A stretch of 24,645 nt of DNA from an uncultured bacterium (lineage in GTDB: Bacteria > Actinomycetota > Coriobacteriia > Coriobacteriales > Coriobacteriaceae): NCBI GenBank assembly GCA_905214905.1, contig CAJMNK010000028.1:1-24645 (forward strand), read 5' to 3'. Positions 7,195 to 15,154 of the stretch are shown here, one piece after another. How positions within the stretch are numbered: the stretch's first letter is position 1; the number at the start of each line of letters is the position of its first letter. Both the position numbers and the translations under genes were made by a program. Below the pieces are notes generated by a model, which was not told where the DNA came from, made no database searches, and saw nothing but the letters and a program-made list of their open reading frames with translations.

Positions 7195-8031
7195 CTACTC
7201 ACTCCCCTTCTCGTCGTTGGTGACGGGAATAAAGCCCGCCTCGCGAATCTGCTTGTCCATCTTTTCGGACGTCACGTAGTCGATGTAATCCTGCGCCTGC
7301 TGCGAAGGCGCACCCTTCACAAAGAAGTAAAGGTCGCGCGAGATGGGATAGCCGCCACTCGCGACCGTCTTCTCGGACGCCTCAACATGATTGACCGAGA
7401 CGGCCTTGACCGAGGTCTTGGCGTTGAGGCTATCGACGAAGCCCAGCGAAATGTAGCCGATAGCCCCGCGCGAACGAGATACCACGTCGCGCACCTGGCC
7501 CGTGCCCGAAAGAACGGCCGAGCGGCGATCGAACGGGGTGCCGTCCATCACGATGGTGCGGAAGGCTTCACGCGTGCCAGACGCCTCGTCTCGGTTGATG
7601 ACCTGAATCTTCAGGTCCTCGCCACCGACCTCTTTCCAATTAGTAATCTTGCCGGCATAGATATCGCGGAGCTGCTCGGTCGAGAGGCTATCGACGGGGT
7701 TATCTTCGTTCACGATGACCGCGATACCGTCGTGGGCAATGACGATGGGAGTCAGGCCCAAATCCTGTTCGTCGGCATTGAGTCCACGGGAGGAGCTGGC
7801 GATATCGGCCGTGCCAGCGCTGACGGCTTCGATGCCAGCGGAAGAGCCCAAACCGGAAACGAGCACGTCGATGCCGGTCTCCTCCTTAAAGCCCTCTGCC
7901 GCAATCTCGGCGATAGGAAGGCAGGTCGTGGAGCCGGCCACAGTAATGGAAGAGGTAGAAGATCCCGAAGAACAGGCGCACAGCGTAAGCGTAAGCACGG
8001 CGGCGCTCAGGACCGATACGATCTTTCTCAT
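7195..8031 (-). CDS. pstS: Phosphate-binding lipoprotein PstS
   Basis: 278 residues. Substrate-binding protein that captures phosphate outside the membrane and delivers it to PstCA. A signal sequence (1-19) ends in the lipobox LCAC with Cys20 as the lipidated residue, followed by a Ser/Gly-rich linker. Phosphate ligands are expected in ITVAGSTT, SGLGSSAGIEAV and NRDEASGTREAF, the three conserved PstS loops. The ATG at 8031 overlaps the pgeF stop by 4 nt (ATGA), so PstS translation is likely coupled to pgeF and there is no space for a separate pstS promoter between them. PstS usually heads its own promoter-driven operon, which makes this arrangement unusual. Confidence 0.96.
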   Translation of the reverse strand: MRKIVSVLSAAVLTLTLCACSSGSSTSSITVAGSTTCLPIAEIAAEGFKEETGIDVLVSGLGSSAGIEAVSAGTADIASSSRGLNADEQDLGLTPIVIAHDGIAVIVNEDNPVDSLSTEQLRDIYAGKITNWKEVGGEDLKIQVINRDEASGTREAFRTIVMDGTPFDRRSAVLSGTGQVRDVVSRSRGAIGYISLGFVDSLNAKTSVKAVSVNHVEASEKTVASGGYPISRDLYFFVKGAPSQQAQDYIDYVTSEKMDKQIREAGFIPVTNDEKGSE

Positions 8032-8828
8032 AGCATCACGCCGATCGCAGCATGGCGCCCACAGGTGCCGTCCTCGTTACGATAGGAATAAAAGCGGTCG
8101 TTCTGACGCACAGTCGAAAGCTGGGTATCCACGATATTATCCGCGTCCACACCGGCATCTACCAGCGCCTCACAAATGGCAGCGGAAAGATCGAGCATGC
8201 GAGAGATGCTCGCATCGATGCAAGAGAACTCGGCGGCAAAGCGATCCATGAGTTCCTGGGATACCTCATATTCATCAGCCAAGATATGGGGGCCGATATA
8301 GGCGGAAACGTCGCTCGCATCGCAGCCGGCAGCGTCGCAAAGCGCCTGGCACGCCTTGGCAGAAATACGTGCAATCGTGCCCTTCCAACCGGAGTGCACC
8401 ACGGCAAATCCGCCGGGGGCCACCAGCACCACGGGAACGCAGTCGGCAAAGCAGAGCAGCACGGGCACGTCATGGGCCGTACAAACGATGGCATCGCAGC
8501 CCTCGGCAATCTGCTCGCGAACAGCCTCAAGATCGTCGGCGCCGTTCGAAGTCACCGTAACGATATGGTCACCATGTACCTGATTGGGCACGAGCAGATT
8601 ATGCTCGCACTCAGTGGCGCCCATAGCTTCGAGCGCTCGACGACGATTTTCTTGAACAGCAAAGGGGTCATCGCCTACATGCGAGCCCAGGTTGAGCGAG
8701 GAGTACGCATCTTCAGAAACGCCACCGGTGCGCTCGGTAAAGGCAAAGCGGACATCGGATGTCGCGCCCTCCACCAACGTAACTCCATCATGGTCGACAC
8801 GCGAAACGTTGTCCGCACGTGCTGCCAT
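8028..8828 (-). CDS. pgeF: PgeF/YfiH family polyphenol oxidase-like (YlmD) protein
   Basis: 266 residues. Members of the YfiH/LACC1 family have a zinc site and purine-nucleoside-processing activity; the E. coli homologue PgeF is linked to peptidoglycan-precursor editing. The zinc ligands are visible: His85 in NQVHG, Cys130 in FADCVPV and His145 in VVHSGWKGT. The C-terminal RFYSYRNEDGTCGRHAAIG is also characteristic. The frame extends to a GTG at 8849, but the ATG at 8828 has GGAGG 7 nt upstream. In ylm clusters it follows ftsZ and precedes yggS; here it follows ftsZ after a terminator and leads directly into pstS, with which it overlaps by 4 nt. Confidence 0.93.
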   Translation of the reverse strand: MAARADNVSRVDHDGVTLVEGATSDVRFAFTERTGGVSEDAYSSLNLGSHVGDDPFAVQENRRRALEAMGATECEHNLLVPNQVHGDHIVTVTSNGADDLEAVREQIAEGCDAIVCTAHDVPVLLCFADCVPVVLVAPGGFAVVHSGWKGTIARISAKACQALCDAAGCDASDVSAYIGPHILADEYEVSQELMDRFAAEFSCIDASISRMLDLSAAICEALVDAGVDADNIVDTQLSTVRQNDRFYSYRNEDGTCGRHAAIGVML

Positions 8829-8906
8829 ACTAAAGCCTCCTAATAACACAAGTACCGCGGCGTCGCCGCGCAGTCCGCGTTTATACGGCTGTCATACTTC
8901 CTTAAA

Positions 8907-8949
8907 AGGATACCCGCAGCGGTAGGGACCAAACGTAAAGGGAACGTAA
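8907..8949 (-). promoter_or_regulatory. Candidate PHO-box-like direct repeat and weak promoter upstream of pgeF-pst
   Basis: On the minus strand TTACGTT occurs twice, at 8949-8943 and 8938-8932, exactly 11 bp apart (TTACGTTCCCTTTACGTT). Direct repeats with an 11-bp period are the hallmark of OmpR/PhoB/PhoP-type response-regulator sites. A possible -10, TATCCT, is at 8912-8907, which would put the repeats over the -35 region, where no good -35 box exists, as expected for an activated promoter. A different -10-like TATAAA lies at 8885-8880. Regulator identity is inferred only from the pst genes downstream. Confidence 0.45.
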
Positions 8950-8964
8950 GGAGATTGGAGGCTT

Positions 8965-8978
8965 TCGTTTACAAACGA
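8965..8978. promoter_or_regulatory. Perfect inverted repeat between ftsZ terminator and pgeF
   Basis: TCGTTT and AAACGA arms with a 2-bp centre form a 14-bp palindrome directly past the U-tract of the ftsZ terminator and upstream of the 11-bp repeats. It could be an operator for a dimeric regulator of the pgeF-pst unit. Short palindromes do arise by chance, so confidence is low. Confidence 0.25.
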
Positions 8979-8979
8979 G

Positions 8980-9016
8980 AAACAAAACGGGGTGCATCCA
9001 AATGGACACACCCCGT
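8980..9016 (-). terminator. Intrinsic terminator after ftsZ
   Basis: A 13-bp stem (9016-9004 with 8999-8987, two G-U pairs, core ACGGGGTG/CACCCCGT, loop of 4) is followed on the minus strand by TTTTGTTT. It begins 23 nt after the ftsZ stop codon. It should separate the dcw cluster transcript from pgeF-pst. Confidence 0.88.
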
Positions 9017-9038
9017 GCAGGTCGTTAAGAAAAACGAA

Positions 9039-10193
9039 CTAGAAGCTACCGCGCTTCAGGAAGTCGGGAAGCTCGAACTGGTCGTTGCCAAAGTTGGGCA
9101 GCTCGGTACCACCGACGTTGCGGGTCGGAGCGGCCTGAGCCGGGCTGGCAGCCGGAGCGGTGCGCTGCGGCTCAGCGGAGGCAGCGGCCTTGCTCTGAGA
9201 CTGCTGAGCAGCAAAGAGCTCATCCTGACGGTTGACGTTGGAGTCGGAGAAGCCCGTAGCGATGACGGTGATACGCACCTGATCGCCCAGGGACTCGTCG
9301 ACAACGGTACCGAAGATGATGTTGGCCTCGGGGTCGACGGCGTTGGCGACAACGTCGGCGGCGTCGCTGATCTCCTGGATGCCCAGGTCCTTGGAACCGG
9401 CGATGGAGAGCAGCACGCGCGTGGCACCATCGATGGAGCTCTCGAGCAGCGGGCTGGAGATGGCCTGCTGGGCAGCGTCGACGGCACGAGTATCCCCAGA
9501 AGAGGTACCGATACCCATCATGGCGGTACCGGCCTGCTTCATGATGGTCTTAACATCGGCGAAGTCCAGGTTGATGATACCGGGGACGGTGATGAGGTCG
9601 GTGATGCCCTGGGTGCCCTGGGAAAGGACGCCATCGGCAATCGCGAAGGCCTCGAGCATGGTGGTCTTCTTCTCGGCGATGTCGAGCAGCTTATCGTTAG
9701 GAATGACGATCATGGTGTCGACGCAATCGGAGAGGGTCTTGATGCCCTCCTCGGCGCTCTTCTTACGCTTGCGGCCCTCGAAGGTGAAGGGCTTGGTCAC
9801 GACGGCGACGGTCAGTGCGCCGACCTCGTTCATCGCGATATCGGCAACGATGGGAGCAGCGCCGGTACCGGTGCCGCCGCCCTCGCCGCAGGTGATAAAC
9901 ACCATGTCGGCGCCAGCGAGCGCCTCGGCGATGTCGTCGCGGGACTCATCGGCAGCCTTGCGGCCAACCTCGGGATTGGCGCCGGCGCCCAGGCCGCGGG
10001 TAAGGTCGGTGCCGATGTGCACCTTGATATCGGCATCAGAGATCGCGAGTGCCTGAGCATCGGTGTTGATGGCAACAAACTCGACGCCGCGGATGCCCTC
10101 TTCGATCATTCGATTGACCGCGTTGGTACCGCCGCCGCCGACGCCGACCACCTTAATGACGGCAAGGTAGTTGTTGATCTCTGTCTCGTGCAT
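9039..10193 (-). CDS. ftsZ: Cell division protein FtsZ
   Basis: 384 residues. Tubulin-like GTPase that polymerises into the Z-ring. Residues 18-28 (VGGGGTNAVNR) form the first nucleotide loop, 105-111 GGGTGTG is the tubulin signature, and 208-214 NLDFADV is the T7 catalytic loop. The variable linker (about 310-365, Gln/Ala/Pro-rich) leads to a C-terminal peptide FELPDFLKR (373-381), the docking site for SepF and other partners. The frame extends to an ATG at 10223, but the ATG at 10193 has GGAGG at 6 nt and gives the usual N-terminus. A 199-nt AT-rich gap from ftsQ suggests its own promoter, and a terminator follows. Confidence 0.98.
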   Translation of the reverse strand: MHETEINNYLAVIKVVGVGGGGTNAVNRMIEEGIRGVEFVAINTDAQALAISDADIKVHIGTDLTRGLGAGANPEVGRKAADESRDDIAEALAGADMVFITCGEGGGTGTGAAPIVADIAMNEVGALTVAVVTKPFTFEGRKRKKSAEEGIKTLSDCVDTMIVIPNDKLLDIAEKKTTMLEAFAIADGVLSQGTQGITDLITVPGIINLDFADVKTIMKQAGTAMMGIGTSSGDTRAVDAAQQAISSPLLESSIDGATRVLLSIAGSKDLGIQEISDAADVVANAVDPEANIIFGTVVDESLGDQVRITVIATGFSDSNVNRQDELFAAQQSQSKAAASAEPQRTAPAASPAQAAPTRNVGGTELPNFGNDQFELPDFLKRGSF

Positions 10194-10314
10194 GTCGGTC
10201 CTCCGAACAAAGGTTATAGCCATAGCATGGGTCGACCCCTGCGCACATTAACCTTCAGGTTGAAAGTAAATGCAAAGGTAAACCGTATTATGTTTGCACA
10301 TTATGAACGTATCA

Positions 10315-10328
10315 GTCAAATAATTGAC
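10315..10328. promoter_or_regulatory. Inverted repeat in the AT-rich ftsZ upstream region
   Basis: GTCAA-ATAA-TTGAC is a perfect 5-4-5 inverted repeat about 120 bp upstream of the ftsZ start. The 199-bp ftsQ-ftsZ gap is markedly AT-rich compared with its surroundings and holds two CATAAT elements on the minus strand (about 10285-10306). No -35/-10 pair with standard 16-18 bp spacing was found, so I infer that a promoter is present but cannot place it. Confidence 0.35.
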
Positions 10329-10392
10329 CGTGAAAACCAAACAAACCAGATAAACGGCGTGGTATGGCCCCTCAACAAAGCATCAACCAGCG

Positions 10393-11649
10393 CTACGAGG
10401 TCGGAGCATTCCTAAATGTGTAGTTACCCGGAGAGCGCACATTGATATACGTTACGCCCTCTACCTGCGAAAGCAACTTGGTGACTACGCGTTCCTTCTT
10501 GGCGATATCGCCCGAATCGCCCAGCGACACCTCAATGCCGTTATTGAGGTTTGCCGAGATGGCTTCGACCGAAGGCGTGGAAATATCCTTGACTTGTCCC
10601 AAGAACTCGCTCGAAAAACCACGCACATAATCCAGGCCGGCCTTAACGGCTTTGGAGTTCACCGCCTGGCAGGAAACCGGAGCGACATCCGCCGAGACAT
10701 CAGTCAACAACACCGCGCCATAATGCTTGGCGAGCGCCAGCGCGGCATCGATTCCGGTCAAGGTATTTGAGCCCTGCCCTGTCGTGATGACGTTGCCCTG
10801 GTCGTCCACTTCGACCGACGTCGACAGCGGGGCGATCCAGGTGTCATCGTCTCCGATAGCCCAGGCAAGGTCGTCGGAGCTGATATACGCAATGGCGATA
10901 ACTTTACGCTCCGTCGGCGTGATGATAAGCGTATGGGGAAACTGGCGCTGGACATCCACGCCCGAAACCCACGGGTTCTGCTTGAGATCCTCGGTAATCT
11001 GGTCGGGATCGACGTTAAAAAGCGACGCTCCCTCGGGCAAGTCGATCAGCTGGATAGCATCGTGCTTCGTCACATGCTCGCTGCCTTGAATCTGAATATC
11101 AGTGGCAGTAAACAGTCCAGAGTTGATCACCACGATGGCAACGACGACGAGCACGGCCAAGACGGCCAGAACGCCGCCCACGATTTTGCCTTTGCCTGTA
11201 ACGACAGAAGCGGCGTCTGATGTTTTATTTGCCATCGCTCCAAGTGAAGATAACGGGTTGAAACCTTTTTTACTCGAAGGCTTCTTGGCGGTAGCCGGCA
11301 CCGATGTCAGCGAGCGCGGTTTCGATGCGCCCAGCGTGCGACCTGGACGCGCCGCTTTAGTTCCCGTCGAGGGCTTGGGAGCCGCCATGGGACGGGCAGG
11401 CTTGGCGCCCATAACAGGCTTTGACGTCATCGAGGGACGCGAGGACTTTTTTGCGGCCGGACGATTACCGAGCTGCGAGCCGACGACCGGACGACTGGTC
11501 TGTCGAGCATACCCGACAGACTTAGAGTGCGCGACGGTATTGCGTTGAGGTTTGGCAGGCGCGCCGGAACGCCCTCCGGCGCGGCGGAAGGTGGGTTTCG
11601 ATGCTCTAGAAGCCGAGGAATTTAACTTCCGGTCTGAGCTCGATGCCAT
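10393..11649 (-). CDS. ftsQ: Cell division protein FtsQ/DivIB with long basic N-terminal region
   Basis: 418 residues. FtsQ (DivIB) is a bitopic membrane protein of the FtsQLB complex that controls septal peptidoglycan synthesis. Residues 1-155 are cytoplasmic and low-complexity, rich in Lys, Arg, Pro, Ser and Ala, much longer than in E. coli FtsQ. A membrane helix spans about 156-176. The POTRA domain follows (about 180-250: TATDIQIQGSEHVTK to TERKVIA), with the pattern ASLFNVDPDQITEDLKQNPWVSGVDVQRQFPHTL, then the beta domain to the end. The ATG at 11649 has a GAGGGAGG Shine-Dalgarno. It overlaps the end of murB by 44 nt; the next in-frame ATG is 73 codons later, so the overlap is accepted. 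Confidence 0.9.
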   Translation of the reverse strand: MASSSDRKLNSSASRASKPTFRRAGGRSGAPAKPQRNTVAHSKSVGYARQTSRPVVGSQLGNRPAAKKSSRPSMTSKPVMGAKPARPMAAPKPSTGTKAARPGRTLGASKPRSLTSVPATAKKPSSKKGFNPLSSLGAMANKTSDAASVVTGKGKIVGGVLAVLAVLVVVAIVVINSGLFTATDIQIQGSEHVTKHDAIQLIDLPEGASLFNVDPDQITEDLKQNPWVSGVDVQRQFPHTLIITPTERKVIAIAYISSDDLAWAIGDDDTWIAPLSTSVEVDDQGNVITTGQGSNTLTGIDAALALAKHYGAVLLTDVSADVAPVSCQAVNSKAVKAGLDYVRGFSSEFLGQVKDISTPSVEAISANLNNGIEVSLGDSGDIAKKERVVTKLLSQVEGVTYINVRSPGNYTFRNAPTS

Positions 11650-12517
11650 ACGCCTCCCTCACCTTTCCGTGCACATGTCTAATAACCGCGGCAACGTCAT
11701 CGGCCGAGGCAGTTCCGTTATTAACGATAAAATTAGCGTGAACGGGCGAAACTTCCGCGCCGCCAATCGAAAAACCCTTTAATCCACAATCCTCGATAAG
11801 CTTGCCCACACTCGCATCGGGCGGGTTGCGAAAGACAGACCCGCAGGATGCGCGACCCATGGGCTGCGTACGCTTGCGCCTTGTAAGGTACCGCTCCATG
11901 CGCTCGCGAATGTCGGCCTTGGGCGCCGGTTTAAGCTTGAACACGCACTCGAGGATGATCTCATTGCGGGGAAGGCTACATTCGCGGTAGTCCCAAGTGA
12001 TCTCGGACCCCGCATAATGCTTGATACCGGATGCCGGGTCAAACGTTACGACATCCTCAACCAGCGAGCCAATCCACTCGGTCCGTGTGCCGGCATTCAT
12101 GGATATCGCACCGCCGACCGAACCAGGAATGCCAACGGCAAACTCAAGGCCCGAGAGGCTACGCGACAGGGCATCGTTGACCAGGCGCGCAAACATCACG
12201 CCCGCACCGACCGTCAGCGTACAACCGTCATCGGCAACAACCGTGCGCTGAAACTCACGTCCGAGCGAAATGACGGCACCGCGATAACCGCCATCGGCAA
12301 CCAGCAGATTGGAGCCCTTGCCGATGATGACCCACGGCACCTGCTCGCGATCGAGCACCGCCACGGCGCGGCGGAGGGCATGATAGCTATGGCACGTCAC
12401 AAAGAGGTCGGCCTTGCCGCCGATACGATAGCTCGTATGACGCGCAAGGCGCTCGTCCTCGATCACATCCGTGTCGATCATGCCCGAGAGCGCCATGACG
12501 GCGTTAAACAGACCCAT
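11606..12517 (-). CDS. murB: UDP-N-acetylenolpyruvoylglucosamine reductase MurB
   Basis: 303 residues. Flavoenzyme that reduces UDP-GlcNAc-enolpyruvate to UDP-MurNAc with NADPH. HTSYRIGG (27-34) and GKGSNLLVADGG (66-77) bind FAD; GIPGSVGGAISMNAG (129-143) is the conserved glycine-rich loop; SCGSVFRNP (224-232) contains the likely proton-donor Ser227; PVHANFIVNNG (258-268) is the C-terminal signature. The ATG at 12517 starts 5 nt after murC and has no strong Shine-Dalgarno; ATGs at codons 8 and 13 are also possible because the first conserved residues come later. It overlaps ftsQ by 44 nt. Confidence 0.95.
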   Translation of the reverse strand: MGLFNAVMALSGMIDTDVIEDERLARHTSYRIGGKADLFVTCHSYHALRRAVAVLDREQVPWVIIGKGSNLLVADGGYRGAVISLGREFQRTVVADDGCTLTVGAGVMFARLVNDALSRSLSGLEFAVGIPGSVGGAISMNAGTRTEWIGSLVEDVVTFDPASGIKHYAGSEITWDYRECSLPRNEIILECVFKLKPAPKADIRERMERYLTRRKRTQPMGRASCGSVFRNPPDASVGKLIEDCGLKGFSIGGAEVSPVHANFIVNNGTASADDVAAVIRHVHGKVREAYGIELRPEVKFLGF

Positions 12518-12522
12518 TAGAC

Positions 12523-13941
12523 TTAAGCGTCTTTCTTGGCAGTCAGATACTCAATGAACTCGGGACCGACGGTCGTAACGTCGCCGGCACCCATGGTGAG
12601 CAGCAGGTCGCCCTCGCCCACCATCTGCTCGAGCTCCTGATTGAGCTCAAGACGGCTGGAACAGTACACGACCTCCTTGCCAGGATGCTTGGCGCGCACG
12701 GTATCGGCGAGCATCTTAGAGGTGACACCCGGAATGGGCATCTCGCCAGCCGAGAACACATCAATCAGCAGCAGTTTATCGGCATTGGCAAATGCATCGG
12801 CAAAGTCGTCGCACAGGGCCTGCAGGCGCGAATAGCGGTGCGGCTGGAACACGACGTCGACGTGCTTGTAGCCCAGCGACGAAGCGGCAGCAAGCGTCGC
12901 CTTGATCTCGGTGGGGTGATGGCCGTAATCATCGACCACGGTGATGCCATCGATATCGCCCACGTGGGTAAAGCGACGGCGGACGCCCTCAAAGCTCGAG
13001 AGCGCCTTGGCGGCGGCGTCGATGTCAAGGCCCAGGACATGGGCGACGGTGAGCACCGCCGTGGCGTTGAGCATGTTGTGGCGACCGGGGTTGCTCTTGA
13101 TCTCCACAGCGTGCTCAGTGCCGTCCTCAAAGCGAACGATAAAGTCACTCTGGATGCCCTTGACATCCGGGTGCACGCAGACGATGTCGTTGCTCTCGGC
13201 AAAGCCGTAGGAAAGCACGTGACGGCCCGTCGACTTGGCGAGCTCGACCAGATGCGGGTCCTCGCCGCAGACGATGACGGTGCCGTCCTCGCCCACCAGG
13301 CTCATGAATTTGGCGAAAGTTGCCTCGATCTCCTCGATACCCGAGTAGTGGTCGAGGTGGTCGGCCTCGACGTTGGTCACAATGACCACGTTGGGGTTCA
13401 GGAACAGGAAGGAGCTGTCGGACTCGTCGGCCTCGGCGACAAAGTAGTCGCCCGAGCCGTTCTTGCCGTTCGTGTCATAGCCCTCGACGATGCCGCCGAT
13501 CAAGAAGCTCGGATCCAGACCCATGCGGTCGAGCATGGTGGCGCACATCGAAGACGTGGTGGTCTTGCCATGCGTGCCGGCAACAGCGACGGTGGTGTAG
13601 CCGTGGCCCAAAGCAGAGAGCATCTTGGCACGGGGCCACACGGGAATACCCAGCTCGCGAGCGCGCACGAGTTCAGCGTTGGACTCCGGAATAGCGGTGG
13701 ACACAACAACCACGTCGGGCTTGACCTCGTCGATCGTGGCGGCCTCATGGCCCACATGCACCTTCACACCAGCGCGGGTAAGCTGGCGGATATAACGTGA
13801 CGTCTTAAGGTCGGAGCCGGTAACGGCATAACCGCGCTCGTGCAGAACGAGGGCGATGCCGCTCATGCCGGCGCCGCCGATACCGATAAAGTGGGCGCTC
13901 TTAAACTCGGGCGCGGAGGTTGCAGTCTGGGAATCAGCCAT
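12523..13941 (-). CDS. murC: UDP-N-acetylmuramate--L-alanine ligase MurC
   Basis: 472 residues. ATP-dependent Mur ligase that adds L-alanine to UDP-MurNAc. Residues 20-28 (GIGGAGMSG) form the substrate-binding loop, 122-128 GTHGKTT is the ATP P-loop (the His is MurC-typical), EADESDSSFL contains metal ligands, VEADHLDHY is the central signature, and DDYGHHPTEIKAT plus FQPHRYSR lie in the C-terminal ligase domain. A GTG at 13968 is in frame, but the ATG at 13941, with AAGGAG about 11 nt upstream, starts the usual length. The 97-nt gap to murG holds no clear signal. Confidence 0.97.
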   Translation of the reverse strand: MADSQTATSAPEFKSAHFIGIGGAGMSGIALVLHERGYAVTGSDLKTSRYIRQLTRAGVKVHVGHEAATIDEVKPDVVVVSTAIPESNAELVRARELGIPVWPRAKMLSALGHGYTTVAVAGTHGKTTTSSMCATMLDRMGLDPSFLIGGIVEGYDTNGKNGSGDYFVAEADESDSSFLFLNPNVVIVTNVEADHLDHYSGIEEIEATFAKFMSLVGEDGTVIVCGEDPHLVELAKSTGRHVLSYGFAESNDIVCVHPDVKGIQSDFIVRFEDGTEHAVEIKSNPGRHNMLNATAVLTVAHVLGLDIDAAAKALSSFEGVRRRFTHVGDIDGITVVDDYGHHPTEIKATLAAASSLGYKHVDVVFQPHRYSRLQALCDDFADAFANADKLLLIDVFSAGEMPIPGVTSKMLADTVRAKHPGKEVVYCSSRLELNQELEQMVGEGDLLLTMGAGDVTTVGPEFIEYLTAKKDA

Positions 13942-14038
13942 GTGCTCGTGTACTCCTTGCGTAAACACTGCCTGTAACCCGTTAACTGTACCGCACCTAC
14001 CGCATCAGCGCGAGGGCGACCGACGATATCCCGTCTAA

Positions 14039-15154
14039 CTAACGCAAACCCTCTACCGCATCCGCCAGAAGAGCGGCGGCCCTATCCTGAGCCAGACCAC
14101 GCGCCGCCTGACGCATGGCGTCGCGTGCCGCCGCGTCATCGACCAGGTGCAGCAGCTCATCGGCAAAGGCAGAACCGTCGATATCGGCATCGGCGCAGAG
14201 CACGCCGGCCCCGGCGTCGACCAGATAACGGGCATTGGTGGTTTGGTGGTCGGCCGTCGCATGCGGGTACGGCACGAGCACCGAAGGCACGGCGAGCGCA
14301 GCGATCTCGGCCACGCTCGATGCGCCCGAACGCGATAGCACCAAATCGGCAGCAGCCAGCATGTCGCCCATGTTGTCGATGTAAGGCTGGACGCGGTAAC
14401 GCTTCGCCTCCTCGGGCGTCAGCGCCAAAGCGCGCTCGGTCTCCTCAAAGCCGTCGGCACCCGTCGAATGCAACACATAGAGGTTCTTGCGCGAAAGCAG
14501 CTCGTTTTTGAGCGAAGCCACGCGCTCGTTGAGGTGCTGGGCGCCAAGTGAACCGCCAAAGACGAGCAGCAGCGTAGCGTCCTCGGGAACGCCAAGTGCC
14601 TTGCGGCCGCGAGCGCGATCGCCCTCGATCACCGAGCGACGTACGGGGTTGCCGGTCATGAGCACGTGGTCAGGGTCACCTTCGCGCTCAAAGACCGAAC
14701 GCGCTGCCGGCACCGAGATGCACACGCGGGCGGCGTGGGAGTTCATCATCTTGTTGGCCAGGCCCGGAACAGAGTTCTGCTCATGCAGCAGATACGGAAC
14801 GCCTGCGCCCTTGCACCACCCCAGCAACGGAACCTCGACATAGGCACCAAAACCGATGGCGGCATCGGGCTTGCCGACCTTTGAGAAATGACTGGCGAGC
14901 GCACGCTTGGCCTTGTTGACACGCCACAGCGAGGTCAGCGCCGTCCAAGGACGGGAGCGGTCGAAGCCCGTAACCGTAATGGGCACAAAATCAAACCCAG
15001 CCTCGGGGACCAGACGACCCTCGAGCTTGCGCGACTGGCCCACGAACACAACGTGGTGGCCACGGTCACGCAGCTCTTCGGCCAAGGCGAGCGCGGGGTT
15101 GATATGCCCTGCCGTGCCGCCGGCTGCAATAGCAACGGTCATCTTATCGGTCAT
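14039..15154 (-). CDS. murG: UDP-GlcNAc:lipid I N-acetylglucosaminyltransferase MurG
   Basis: 371 residues. Peripheral membrane GT-B glycosyltransferase that converts lipid I to lipid II. GGTAGHINP (12-20) is the first glycine loop, FGAYVEVPL (102-110) and HEQNSVPG (124-131) are acceptor-side motifs, FGGSLGAQ (199-206) is the second glycine loop, and SGASSVAEIAAL plus PYPHATADHQTTNA form the UDP-GlcNAc site. A GTG at 15172 is in frame, but the ATG at 15154 has AAGGGA in front and gives standard length. It overlaps the ftsW end by 11 nt; an ATG at 15142 would begin 1 nt after the ftsW stop. Confidence 0.96.
   Translation of the reverse strand: MTDKMTVAIAAGGTAGHINPALALAEELRDRGHHVVFVGQSRKLEGRLVPEAGFDFVPITVTGFDRSRPWTALTSLWRVNKAKRALASHFSKVGKPDAAIGFGAYVEVPLLGWCKGAGVPYLLHEQNSVPGLANKMMNSHAARVCISVPAARSVFEREGDPDHVLMTGNPVRRSVIEGDRARGRKALGVPEDATLLLVFGGSLGAQHLNERVASLKNELLSRKNLYVLHSTGADGFEETERALALTPEEAKRYRVQPYIDNMGDMLAAADLVLSRSGASSVAEIAALAVPSVLVPYPHATADHQTTNARYLVDAGAGVLCADADIDGSAFADELLHLVDDAAARDAMRQAARGLAQDRAAALLADAVEGLR

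Noticed and set aside
8889..8896. CTGTCATA on the plus strand, identical to an E. coli PhoB half-site
   Set aside because: Only one copy exists, it lies on the opposite strand to the pst genes, and there is no 11-bp partner. The TTACGTT pair is the better candidate.
10261..10320. TTGACT as -35 with CATAAT as -10 for ftsZ
   Set aside because: Spacing to the well-formed CATAAT is about 21 bp, outside the usual range; the promoter could not be assigned.
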